From NCBI GenBank assembly GCA_049651845.1, contig JBASCW010000003.1, forward strand, positions 1 through 8,506: DNA of 8,506 nucleotides, written 5' to 3'. Below are positions 1-5,084 of this stretch, one piece after another (positions within the stretch are counted from its first letter, which is position 1; every line of letters starts with the position of its first letter). This DNA is from RBG-16-66-20 sp049651845 (lineage in GTDB: Bacteria; Pseudomonadota; Gammaproteobacteria; Burkholderiales; SG8-39). The notes under the pieces are model-generated. The model was given only the letters and a program-made list of their open reading frames with translations. It was not told the origin of the DNA and made no database searches. A program made the position numbers and the translations under genes.

Positions 1-120
1 ATTCCCGCGACCGGACGCTGACACGGCGCGCGCATTCACCCCTTCACGCGACGCAACTCACTCCTGTTCGATTCGCCTCACCGGACGGCAAGGCGCGGAC
101 CACCACCGCGAAGCGGTTTA

Positions 121-183
121 GTTCAACGTAGAGCTAACCGGCGCGGCGCTTTTGCCGCGTCCGAGTTGAGCGCCGGGTTAGGC
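121..183 (-). other. attC site closing the cassette of the 218-670 gene
   Basis: This 63-bp site lies just downstream of the gene ending at 218. Read on the minus strand, R'' is GCCTAAC (177-183) and R' is GTTGAAC (121-127). Between them are pairing GC-rich arms, CGGCGCGGCGC against GCCGCGTCCG, around a short TTTT loop, the compact attC form. R'' is the exact complement of the core GTTAGGC that opens this cassette at 692-698, which supports the assignment. The R' GTTGAAC should be the 5' core of a further cassette extending past the left edge. Confidence 0.85.
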
Positions 184-217
184 CAATGTCTTGGCGCTCT
201 AGTTTGGTTTATGACGC

Positions 218-670
218 TCATGGATTCAGACCAACTTTTTTTAGTACTTCTGACCATGCTTGGAAGGCCTCGTGAACAAGGGCTTGTGCAGACATAGTTG
301 TTCCATCGCCTAACGTCACGACGTAGTCAACGTCAATGGGTTTGTTTTGGCCAAGGTGAACCGTGACATTCGTTGAAGTTACGTAGGCACCTTCCTGATG
401 CTTGTGCCGAGCGAGATGCTTCCCTCCATTTGCGAGGTCAGCGACTACACGCAGTGATTTGTGCGCCAGAACTTCGGCCTCGATTGCTGAACCTACACCG
501 CAGGTCGGATCGTTTTTTATCCAATCTTTCAGGTGCCAGCAGTCTTGGAAGTAGTGCTGTAGGTCATCGTTGTACGCCACAGAACTCTTGTATGGCTGTG
601 TGACGCGCTCACGGCTGCGAACAAGCCGCTCATACTGTGCGTGCCAATTCGTGAGTGAGGGAGAAAGCAT
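218..670 (-). CDS. Hypothetical cassette protein, 150 aa
   Basis: I do not recognise a named family with certainty. The predicted 150-aa protein is soluble, with no signal peptide or membrane segment. Its most distinctive stretches are FQDCWHLKDWIKND (about residues 41-54) and VVADLANGGKHLARHK (about 75-90). The 'DxANGxKH' pattern recurs, to my recollection, in small hypothetical proteins of many bacteria, but I know of no established activity. The C-terminal half (about 95-130) looks beta-rich. The ATG at 670 is 21 bases inside the cassette's opening core (692-698), a usual leader length. No clear Shine-Dalgarno sequence is seen, so the start is probable rather than certain. The TGA at 218 is followed at 183 by the attC, so the gene fills its cassette. 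A role cannot be inferred from unrelated cassette neighbours. Confidence 0.8.
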   Translation of the reverse strand: MLSPSLTNWHAQYERLVRSRERVTQPYKSSVAYNDDLQHYFQDCWHLKDWIKNDPTCGVGSAIEAEVLAHKSLRVVADLANGGKHLARHKHQEGAYVTSTNVTVHLGQNKPIDVDYVVTLGDGTTMSAQALVHEAFQAWSEVLKKVGLNP

Positions 671-691
671 GGAGGCGAAAATCCTTCAGTG

Positions 692-781
692 GCCTAACGT
701 TCCCAGTAACCGGCGCGCGCCCGCCGACCTCTGCATGGCACGACGCTGACGCGCGCGTCCGAGTTGACTGGGGGGTTAGAC
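692..781 (-). other. attC site closing the cassette of the 776-1255 gene
   Basis: This 90-bp site has, on the minus strand, R'' GTCTAAC (775-781) and R' GTTAGGC (692-698). The arms CGGCGCGCGC and GCGCGCGTCCG pair around a variable loop. The TAA stop of the upstream gene (776-778) lies inside R''. R'' is the exact complement of GTTAGAC, the opening core of the same cassette at 1266-1272. It belongs to the 90-bp attC class that dominates this array. Confidence 0.88.
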
Positions 782-1255
782 CGCACTCGCCCAATATCGG
801 AGCGCATCTTTCGGCCCATGGATAGGGTAGTCAGCGCCATGTTCAGTGTCGAGATGGTTTAGAAAGGAGAGGATGGCCTCGCGTTGCCTTTGAGAAAAAC
901 CCTTGGCTCGCTCGTTCCAGTACTCTCGCAGTTCGCCAGGCGTGAGCATATTTAGAGCGGAATCGGCGATTACGTCTGCCTCGGCGTAGTCGTCAAGTGC
1001 GATGAGCATGTAGGCCGGTAGATAGTAGCGGAAGGCCTGCGGCGACATGAACGCAAGGCATGCCGAGGCGTCGCCGCGGTAGCTGCGCAGAGCGCCCAAC
1101 GTTACATCCTTCCAGCCCTTGCCCCGAAAGAAGTCGGCGACCTGCGCGCACTCAAGATGCCGACCACTCTGGTCGTAGGCGATGGCATTGTCACCGGGGT
1201 ATGGGGCGTCCGACCATGCTTCGAGTATCAACGTTCGGACGTCAAGCGGCGACAT
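776..1255 (-). CDS. DUF6714-like cassette protein, 159 aa
   Basis: The sequence resembles the small DUF6714 family of unknown function, recalled from memory rather than searched. Features include a YPGDNAIAYDQSGRHLEC segment (about residues 19-36), an ADFFRGKGWKDV segment (about 40-51) and a central MSPQAFRYYLPAYMLIALDDY block (about 70-90). Members are usually about 150-200 aa, so this one looks full length. It has no signal peptide and no reliable transmembrane helix; the YYLPAYMLIAL stretch is short and aromatic and more likely a buried helix. The ATG at 1255 lies only about 11 bases inside the opening core (1266-1272), leaving almost no leader and no clear Shine-Dalgarno. The TAA stop is formed within the R'' core of the attC, so the gene and site are fused end to end. 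Function is unknown. Confidence 0.82.
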   Translation of the reverse strand: MSPLDVRTLILEAWSDAPYPGDNAIAYDQSGRHLECAQVADFFRGKGWKDVTLGALRSYRGDASACLAFMSPQAFRYYLPAYMLIALDDYAEADVIADSALNMLTPGELREYWNERAKGFSQRQREAILSFLNHLDTEHGADYPIHGPKDALRYWASAV

Positions 1256-1265
1256 ACGTTGTGCG

Positions 1266-1355
1266 GTCTAACGTCCACGCTCACCGGCGCGCGCCCGATG
1301 AGCAAGGTACAGCACAGCGCTCGCGCGCGCGTCCGCGTGCGGCGTGCTGTTAGGT
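1266..1355 (-). other. attC site closing the IS-interrupted cassette
   Basis: This 90-bp site has, on the minus strand, R'' ACCTAAC (1349-1355) and R' GTTAGAC (1266-1272). The TAA stop of the membrane-protein gene lies in R'' (1350-1352). Both arms are nearly identical to those of the site at 8278-8367 (ACGTCCACGCTCACCGG on one side, GGCGTGCTGTTAGGT on the other); only the central loop differs. Its R'' predicts an opening core of ACCTAAC (plus strand) for this cassette, the sequence that the insertion sequence splits. Confidence 0.9.
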
Positions 1356-1739
1356 TGCCGATGTCCTTGAAGCGAGCGCATTGACAACCTTACCTAGTAC
1401 CACACCAAGTAGTACACCGACGGAAGCGACCACCGTAGTGACCAGGGCGATACCCAGCGCCAAGCCAACTGGGACTCCAGCCATTCCGAGGCCAACCGTT
1501 TGGCTAATGACTTCTCCGTAGGCACCACCGAGGCCGCCCACCACCGTGCCCAAGAACAACGCAGGGAGAAGTGCCGCGATGCCACCGATTGCGCCGAGCA
1601 CTCCAGGCAGATTGTGCAACTTCCAATAAGGTGGGGCGATACGGGCGCCGAACTTATTCATGATCCAAGTGCTCGCTAGATACGTGAACGCTACGCCACC
1701 CACGTACCCCAGTCCCATAGCGATCAGCACCACGTTCAC
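1350..1739 (-). CDS. Small multi-pass membrane protein, 129 aa
   Basis: This is a very hydrophobic, glycine- and valine-rich protein with about four predicted membrane segments: residues 3-25, 44-66, 80-100 and 101-120. GxxxG-like spacings (GGIAALLPALFLG, GGLGG) would favour tight helix packing. No known family is recognised. A short polar loop (about 27-43, containing NKFGARIAPPYWKLHN) separates helices 1 and 2. The start is a GTG at 1739; an in-frame ATG at residue 8 (1718) is an alternative but would cut into helix 1. A weak TAGG precedes the GTG by seven bases. The TAA stop lies in the attC R'' core. The insertion sequence inserted only about nine bases upstream of the start, separating the gene from its former upstream array and any promoter there. 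Its expression now probably depends on sequence inside the insertion. Confidence 0.75.
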   Translation of the reverse strand: MNVVLIAMGLGYVGGVAFTYLASTWIMNKFGARIAPPYWKLHNLPGVLGAIGGIAALLPALFLGTVVGGLGGAYGEVISQTVGLGMAGVPVGLALGIALVTTVVASVGVLLGVVLGKVVNALASRTSAT

Positions 1740-1762
1740 GGCAACCTAGACAGAATGGCTTG

Positions 1763-1790
1763 CTGTTGGGGAGGTGAGGCGGCCTGCCTC
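1763..1790 (+). repeat. Left subterminal inverted repeat of the IS
   Basis: CTGTTG at 1763-1768 and TGCCTC at 1785-1790 match the reverse complement of 3138-3162 at both ends. The middle matches partially, with a 3-base length difference. It lies about 14 bases inside the inferred left end. Confidence 0.65.
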
Positions 1791-1862
1791 CGGCGTATCG
1801 TGGGTTGCGTGTTTGCGCACGCAGAGCCACATGTTGAACGAGAGCGTCGTATCAACCGAACA

Positions 1863-1869
1863 AAGGAGG
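1863..1869 (+). promoter_or_regulatory. Shine-Dalgarno that fixes the transposase start
   Basis: AAGGAGG lies six bases before the ATG at 1876. This near-perfect site decides for the 368-aa protein over the longer reading frame opening at 1774. Confidence 0.8.
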
Positions 1870-1875
1870 CAGGCC

Positions 1876-2982
1876 ATGGGCAAGTCTAGCAAGCTGTACG
1901 TGGGAATGGATGTGCACAAGGACTCGATCGATGTCGCCACGGGCGACGAGGGTATCGGCGAAGTGCGCCACTACGGGGCGATCGGCGGAGATCTGGCCTC
2001 GGTGTCGCGTCTGGCGCGCAAGCTCGAATCGACGGGCAAGGTGCTGGTGTTCGTCTATGAAGCGGGTCCCTGCGGCTTCGGCATCTACCGGATGCTGCGG
2101 GGCCGGGGACACGAGTGCTGGGTGGTTTCCCCGGGGATGACCCCGCGCAGCAATGCCGACCGGGTCAAGACCGACCGGCGCGATTGCCTGAAGCTTGCGC
2201 GCCTTGCCCGCGCCGGGGAATTGACACCGATCCACGTGCCGGATCAGCTCGACGAGGCGATGCGCGATCTGGTGCGCGCGCGCGAGGACGCGGTGGTCAT
2301 GCAGCGCCAGGCGCGCCAACGGCTCGGGGCCTTGCTCTTGCGCAACGACGTGCGCTACAACGGCAAGACAGCCTGGAGTCCCGCGCACCGGCGCTGGATC
2401 GCCGAACTCAAGCTGCCGCACGCGGCGCAGCACATCGCGTTCGAAGAATACGCGCAGGCGGTCGATGAGGCCGGCAAGAGAATCGAGCGGCTCGAGGCCG
2501 CAATCCGCGATGAGCTCACCGGCTGGCGCTGGCGTCCGGTGGTGGCCGCGCTCGAAGCGTTCCGCGGCATCCGCACTATTCACGCGGTACGGCTGGTGGC
2601 CGAACTGGGCGATCTCACGCGCTTCGCCAGCCCGCGCCACCTGATGGGATTCCTCGGCTTGGTACCTTCGGAGAACTCCACCGGCAACCGCCGCCGCCAG
2701 GGCGCCATCACCAAGACGGGTAACTCCTCGGCGCGCCGCGCGCTCGTGGAAGCCGCCTGGGCCTACCGCTATGGCGCGCGTGTGTCCGTGGGCATTGCCC
2801 AGCGCCAGTCCGGCCTGCCCAAGCCCGTCACCGATCTCGCCTGGAAGGCGCAGCTACGCCCGTGTTCGCGCTATCGCCGGCTCTCGGCGCGCGGCCTGCA
2901 TCGCAACAAGATCATCGTCGCGGTCGCGCGCGAGCTCTCCGGTTTCGTCTGGGCGCTGGGTCAGCAGGTCAAACCGCTCTGA
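1876..2982 (+). CDS. IS110-family DEDD transposase, 368 aa
   Basis: This enzyme is the recombinase that excises the element as a circle and inserts it at its target. The N-terminal RuvC-like DEDD domain covers about residues 8-160. It shows YVGMDVHKDSID with D12, FVYEAGPCG with E62, and VKTDRRDCLKLA with D100 and D103, so all four acidic residues are present. A coiled-coil-like linker follows (about 190-215). The C-terminal Transposase_20 domain (about 226-310) contains FRGIRTIHAVRLVAELGD, MGFLGLVPSENSTGN with candidate catalytic serines S265 and S268, and the GAITKTGNSSARR motif. In studied IS110 and IS1111 elements this serine acts with the DEDD site under guidance of an element-encoded RNA. 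The length is normal to slightly long for the family and no frameshift or stop is seen, so the gene looks intact. The start is the ATG at 1876, placed by a strong AAGGAGG. It lies on the strand opposite to all cassette genes. Confidence 0.95.
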   Translation: MGKSSKLYVGMDVHKDSIDVATGDEGIGEVRHYGAIGGDLASVSRLARKLESTGKVLVFVYEAGPCGFGIYRMLRGRGHECWVVSPGMTPRSNADRVKTDRRDCLKLARLARAGELTPIHVPDQLDEAMRDLVRAREDAVVMQRQARQRLGALLLRNDVRYNGKTAWSPAHRRWIAELKLPHAAQHIAFEEYAQAVDEAGKRIERLEAAIRDELTGWRWRPVVAALEAFRGIRTIHAVRLVAELGDLTRFASPRHLMGFLGLVPSENSTGNRRRQGAITKTGNSSARRALVEAAWAYRYGARVSVGIAQRQSGLPKPVTDLAWKAQLRPCSRYRRLSARGLHRNKIIVAVARELSGFVWALGQQVKPL

Positions 2983-3170
2983 GCGCACGCGCTCAAAAAC
3001 CGCTTGGCAGGAAAGGAGGCTCACCCCACCGACCAACCACACGAACCCGACAGGAAACGCGGCGCGCACGCGGCTGGAGAACCCTCGCTGACACGTTATT
3101 GATCCGGTCCTCGGACCGGCACCTCAGAGCCTAGAGCGAGGCAGCTCCGTGACGCACAACAGTCTTGCGG
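2983..3170 (+). ncRNA. Candidate bridge/seek RNA region of the IS
   Basis: The roughly 190 bp between the transposase stop and the right end have no credible reading frame. In IS1111-type elements the guide RNA is encoded on this side of the transposase gene; that is established for the family, not shown here. The region contains a perfect hairpin, CCGGTCC-TC-GGACCGG at 3104-3119. Directly after it is CGGCACCT (3117-3124), close to the left target flank CGGCAACCT (1739-1747). ACCAAC at 3032-3037 equals the right flank (3174-3179). These short matches could be guide segments or chance. RNA ends and fold are not determined. Confidence 0.45.
3138..3162 (-). repeat. Right subterminal inverted repeat of the IS
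   Basis: GAGGCA (3138-3143) and CAACAG (3157-3162) are the inverse of the two ends of the left repeat at 1763-1790. It lies about eight to eleven bases inside the inferred right end. Confidence 0.65.
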
Positions 3171-3245
3171 CTAACCAACGCCCGAATATCAGCTTGATCG
3201 ACCGTCGCCACAGCAGTGCCCGCCGCGTCCCCTCTCGGGTTCGTT
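3171..3245 (-). other. Degenerate attC-like site split by the IS
   Basis: The plus-strand bases CTAAC (3171-3175), joined to ACCTA at 1744-1748 across the insertion, give the R' core ACCTAAC. Downstream, AACGCCCGA (3178-3186) can pair with TCGGG-TT-CGTT (3235-3245), and GCCGCGTCCCCTC resembles the L'' arm of the site at 6882-6944. The other core (GTTCGTT) fits GTTRRRY poorly and does not complement the opening core at 3304-3310. The R' side is well supported, but the rest may be decayed or wrongly delimited. Confidence 0.4.
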
Positions 3246-3303
3246 CCACCCCTCCGTGCCGCGCAGGCAGAATACCGCTCGCCCTATTGACAGGTGCAAG
3301 CCA
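3246..3303. other. Geneless remnant between two attC sites
   Basis: No credible gene fits between the degenerate site and the next attC. A 61-codon frame opening with TTG at 3309 on the minus strand runs through the attC-like arms into the insertion sequence and has no recognisable protein character. This is either a geneless cassette or one that lost its gene. Confidence 0.4.
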
Positions 3304-3393
3304 TATCAACGTGGAAGTGTGCGGCGCAGCGGGCGCGGCGCGCCATGAAGCAGGGCGCTCGCCGCCGCGTTCGACACCACTGCCAGGTTATGT
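3304..3393 (-). other. attC site closing the toxin-antitoxin cassette
   Basis: This 90-bp site has, on the minus strand, R'' ACATAAC (3387-3393) and R' GTTGATA (3304-3310), both off consensus. The arms GTGTGCGGCG and CGCCGCCGCG...ACAC pair with small bulges. The unusual R'' is exactly mirrored by the cassette's opening core GTTATGT at 3923-3929, so the deviation is inherited and not random decay. Confidence 0.75.
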
Positions 3394-3397
3394 GGCA

Positions 3398-3691
3398 TTA
3401 GAGCTGATACCTCGTGATGTCCAGCGCGCCATGGAAAACGCCAAGGATGTCGATATTGCCGTCGTCCTTGACGAGGTACGCAATTCGGTAGTGCCCGTAG
3501 AGAAGTACTCTGACATGGCGCGATGACGCGGTGTATCGGGAGCCGAGCTGCGGGAAACGCTTGAGATCCTGGGCACGCTCGTAGATGCCTTGGACCGTAT
3601 GCGCTGCGGCTTGAGGATTGTCCGCAGCGATGTACTCGAAGATGTCCTCAAGCCAGCGTTGGGCCTCGAGCGTCCAGGCTACTTCTGCCAT
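3398..3691 (-). CDS. ParE/RelE-family toxin, 97 aa
   Basis: This is a type II toxin of the ParE/RelE superfamily. ParE members poison DNA gyrase and RelE members cleave mRNA on the ribosome; the sequence alone does not settle which. Features seen are the N-terminal WTLEAQRWLEDIFEYIAADNPQAA block (about 6-29), the FPQLGSRY turn (about 46-53), VRVLLYGHYRIAYLVKDDGNIDILGVFHGALDI (about 60-92) with the typical YRIAYLV strand, and a final ILGVFHG strand like the 'I..v.H..r' ending of ParE. The length is normal for the family. The ATG at 3691 lies inside the end of the antitoxin gene with a 13-base overlap, implying translational coupling. The stop is five bases before the attC R''. Toxin-antitoxin cassettes are common in large integrons and are thought to stabilise arrays. 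Confidence 0.9.
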   Translation of the reverse strand: MAEVAWTLEAQRWLEDIFEYIAADNPQAAAHTVQGIYERAQDLKRFPQLGSRYTASSRHVRVLLYGHYRIAYLVKDDGNIDILGVFHGALDITRYQL

Positions 3692-3864
3692 GAGCGGATG
3701 CGGTGGCCCATGTCGTCATTCGACATCGTGCGCCTGGCATCCGAATCGGCGAGACCGCGCTCAACCATGACGTGGAACGCAAGCTCGCGGACGATCTCCT
3801 CCCGCGAACTGTCGTCGGGTTGTCCCGCGATGAGGCGGGCGAGCTCTTCTTTGGCGGTAGACAT
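3679..3864 (-). CDS. Antitoxin of the ParE-type pair, 61 aa
   Basis: This small, acidic-to-neutral, all-helical-looking protein lies directly upstream of the toxin gene and overlaps it by 13 bases, the normal antitoxin-first order. The central EEIVRELAFHVMVERGLADSDARRTMSNDDM stretch (about 22-52) resembles the 'elaF..avE.GladidAGr.vs.eev' pattern of antitoxins paired with ParE/RelE toxins. The C-terminus GHRIRSWQK would be the toxin-wrapping tail. A classical ribbon-helix-helix strand is not obvious, so DNA binding is inferred. The ATG at 3864 is well placed: GGAGG ends eight bases before it. The leader of about 60 bases is longer than in most neighbours and holds a possible promoter. Confidence 0.85.
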   Translation of the reverse strand: MSTAKEELARLIAGQPDDSSREEIVRELAFHVMVERGLADSDARRTMSNDDMGHRIRSWQK

Positions 3865-3888
3865 GGCTGATGCCTCCGATCTGCCTTA

Positions 3889-3918
3889 ATTCTGCCCGAG
3901 TCGCCGGGCGTTCGCCAA
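3889..3918 (-). promoter_or_regulatory. Possible promoter of the toxin-antitoxin genes
   Basis: On the minus strand, TTGGCG (3913-3918) and CAGAAT (3889-3894) are spaced by 18 bases, each matching four of six consensus positions. The spacer carries a short inverted repeat (GCCCG 3894-3898, CGGGC 3905-3909) that could be an autoregulatory operator. This is suggestive only. Confidence 0.3.
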
Positions 3919-3922
3919 TGCC

Positions 3923-4012
3923 ACATAACGTGGAAGCCACGGGCGCGCGCACGCCGACTCGTGCAAAGCGCCGCTGGTCGCGCGCGCGTCCGCGTGGGCT
4001 GCCGGGTTAAAC
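3923..4012 (-). other. attC site closing the DUF2007-like cassette
   Basis: This 90-bp site has, on the minus strand, R'' GTTTAAC (4006-4012) and R' GTTATGT (3923-3929). The arms GGGCGCGCGC and GCGCGCGCGTCCG pair around a loop. R'' is the exact complement of the opening core GTTAAAC of the same cassette at 4305-4311. Confidence 0.88.
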
Positions 4013-4025
4013 AGCACCTTCACTT

Positions 4026-4298
4026 TTACCCCTCGTCTTGGCCCGGCAACTTGCCGGTTGCTAGGAACTCAAGCTCGGCGTCGGAAGGTGGTAGCTGCGC
4101 CACGATCCAGCGAGCGCGATGCGCCAGCTTCGAGAGAACGTAGACGACGAACTGCGTTTCCATGGCGCTCGCAAGCGCGTTCGGCTTGACATGGGAAGGC
4201 ACGCCCTCGAACTCCAGCCACGAGCACAGCGACTCGGCCGGCCCTCGATCCGGAAAGGTCCTGAACTCTTCGTAGGGGCCGTCGCGATCAATGTCCAT
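4026..4298 (-). CDS. DUF2007-like small protein, 90 aa
   Basis: This is a short soluble protein whose middle resembles the DUF2007 ('putative signal transducing protein') family. FRTFPDRGPAESLCSWLEFEGVPSHV (about 12-37) has the typical 'A..l...Le..GIp..v' opening and FVVYVLSKLAHRARWIVAQLPPSDAEL (about 50-76) gives the following strand and helix. The biochemical role of the family is unknown. There is no signal peptide or membrane helix. The ATG at 4298 lies six bases inside the opening core (4305-4311), so the leader is minimal and no Shine-Dalgarno is evident; translation may depend on coupling or on reading through from the upstream cassette. The TAA stop is followed 13 bases later by the attC R''. 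The family assignment is from pattern memory and moderately sure. Confidence 0.78.
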   Translation of the reverse strand: MDIDRDGPYEEFRTFPDRGPAESLCSWLEFEGVPSHVKPNALASAMETQFVVYVLSKLAHRARWIVAQLPPSDAELEFLATGKLPGQDEG

Positions 4299-4304
4299 GG
4301 TGCT

Positions 4305-4374
4305 GTTTAACGTTCAAGGTCAGGGGCGCCGCGCGGCTTTATCGCGCAGCGTCCCCTGCACCGCCGGGTTAGCC
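4305..4374 (-). other. attC site closing the P-loop kinase cassette
   Basis: This 70-bp site has, on the minus strand, R'' GGCTAAC (4368-4374) and R' GTTAAAC (4305-4311). The arms CAGGGGCGCCGCGC and GCGCAGCGTCCCCTG form a clean stem with a short TTTAT loop. The stop of the upstream gene lies in R'' (4369-4371). The off-consensus R'' is mirrored exactly by the opening core GTTAGCC at 4920-4926. Confidence 0.85.
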
Positions 4375-4893
4375 GTCGGTCGGCGCAAGTTGAAGAGATT
4401 CGACAAATTGAACTTCAAATTCTTCACATTCGATTTCATCTGGCACCTCCCAAAGGCTGCTCGCCATCTCGAATACGTGATCTGGCACCATCATTGAAAA
4501 CGTAGTACCCTTTTCAGTATTTCTACGGCGCACTCGTTCGCGCCGGACATCAACTGGCGCGTCCAGTACGTGGATGACCAAGGCATGGCCTAAGCCTTGT
4601 ACTTTTCGGCAAAACTCAACACGCGGCGCACGCTGAATAAGTCCGAGTTCAAGAATAACATTCTTCTCTGAAGCGAGAAGCCGCTGACTGTGGCGCCAGA
4701 TAAGATCAACCAGCCTCTCTTTCCGCTCAATGTACCAAGGCACAAAGTCTCCAGAGGGGCGGTCGGGACTGAATAGCTTCGCAAACCACTCGTCAAGGGC
4801 AATGTGGACACCGCCAGTACGCGATGCCAGCACAGCGGCGAAAGTGGACTTCCCAGAACCGACTGGGCCTTCAACTAGGTGGATGATCGACAT
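4369..4893 (-). CDS. P-loop nucleotide kinase / zeta-toxin-like protein, 174 aa
   Basis: This is a P-loop NTPase of the AAA_33/zeta-toxin/chloramphenicol-phosphotransferase type, expected to move a phosphate from ATP or GTP to a small molecule. The substrate cannot be told. It shows a Walker A GPVGSGKST (residues 9-17), a likely substrate-binding acid in IALDEWFAKLF (D34), a hydrophobic strand NVILELGL (about 78-85), a Walker B-like VIHVLDAP strand (about 106-113) and an arginine-rich lid VRRERVRRRN (116-125). The length fits such kinases. The frame stays open to 4932, but that longer start would lie inside the preceding attC (4920-4989), so the ATG at 4893, 26 bases inside the cassette, is chosen. 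The TAA stop lies in the attC R'' core. Related folds include toxins and antibiotic-modifying kinases; a resistance role is possible but not shown. Confidence 0.85.
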   Translation of the reverse strand: MSIIHLVEGPVGSGKSTFAAVLASRTGGVHIALDEWFAKLFSPDRPSGDFVPWYIERKERLVDLIWRHSQRLLASEKNVILELGLIQRAPRVEFCRKVQGLGHALVIHVLDAPVDVRRERVRRRNTEKGTTFSMMVPDHVFEMASSLWEVPDEIECEEFEVQFVESLQLAPTDG

Positions 4894-4919
4894 GACGGAT
4901 ACATTGCGTGTGGTGAGAC

Positions 4920-4989
4920 GGCTAACGCCCACGCTCAGCGGCCGGGGTGAGCATCGCGAACCCCGGTCCGTTGGAGCGCGAAGTTCGGG
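4920..4989 (-). other. attC site closing the hydrolase cassette
   Basis: This 70-bp site has, on the minus strand, R'' CCCGAAC (4983-4989) and R' GTTAGCC (4920-4926). GCTCAGCGGCCGGGG pairs with CCCCGGTCCGTTGGAGC around a loop. R'' is weak against the consensus, but its complement differs by only one base from the cassette's opening core at 6239-6245 (plus-strand GCCGAAC), which argues that it is the true partner. Confidence 0.7.
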
Positions 4990-5084
4990 GCCACAGCGGC
5001 GGGAATCCGGGCATCCCCCTCCCCGGTCCTAACGATCTTTGGAATCGCGTGAGGCACATGACGGCGTCGGCGGCGCACCGTTGC
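4990..5084. other. Spacer with extra core-like motifs
   Basis: No gene is seen. Two full core motifs in R' orientation occur: TCCTAAC at 5027-5033 and GCCTAAC at 5083-5089, the latter overlapping the TAG stop of the hydrolase. GCCTAAC-GT-GTTTGGC (5083-5098) forms two facing cores with no arms between them. These may be scars of past cassette deletions or unrelated short palindromes. Confidence 0.4.

Larger units (their letters stand above)
1749..3173 (+). mobile_element. IS110-family (IS1111-type) insertion sequence inside an attC core
   Basis: This element of about 1.42 kb carries one transposase gene (1876-2982). It has subterminal imperfect inverted repeats: left 1763-1790 (CTGTTG ... TGCCTC) and right 3138-3162 (GAGGCA ... 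CAACAG). Subterminal rather than terminal repeats are the mark of the IS1111 subgroup. The trinucleotide CTA flanks both sides (1746-1748 and 3171-3173). Joining the flanks gives GCAACCTAACCAACG, which restores the core ACCTAAC demanded by the R'' core of the interrupted cassette (1349-1355). This places the insertion inside the R' core of an attC, as is known for the IS1111-attC group. The element is oriented opposite to the cassette genes. The exact ends are ambiguous by up to three bases because of the shared CTA. Confidence 0.85.

Noticed and set aside
1..120. Possible gene start on the minus strand (ATG at 35, with GAAGGGG before it)
   Set aside because: Only 11 codons lie in the window and several starts in different frames are open; nothing can be recognised. 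It is probably the leader of the next cassette.
1774..1875. N-terminal extension of the transposase frame (34 extra residues)
   Set aside because: The strong AAGGAGG before the ATG at 1876 and the family's usual N-terminus (KLYVGMDVHKD) favour the shorter protein.
1852..2640. Minus-strand 262-codon frame opposite the transposase
   Set aside because: It is antisense to a well-supported transposase and is explained by codon bias on the other strand.
1768..3030. Alternative inverted repeat pair 1768-1780 and 3018-3030 as insertion ends
   Set aside because: Ten of 13 bases match, but these ends would leave no room for the noncoding 3' region and their flanks do not rebuild an attC core. The pair 1763-1790 / 3138-3162 does better on both counts.
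3124..3309. Minus-strand 61-codon frame starting with TTG
   Set aside because: It runs from the attC core through attC-like arms into the insertion sequence and shows no protein-like character.
3149..3526. Plus-strand frame of 125 codons
   Set aside because: It crosses the insertion end, an attC and the toxin gene on the opposite strand, so it is a shadow of GC-rich DNA.
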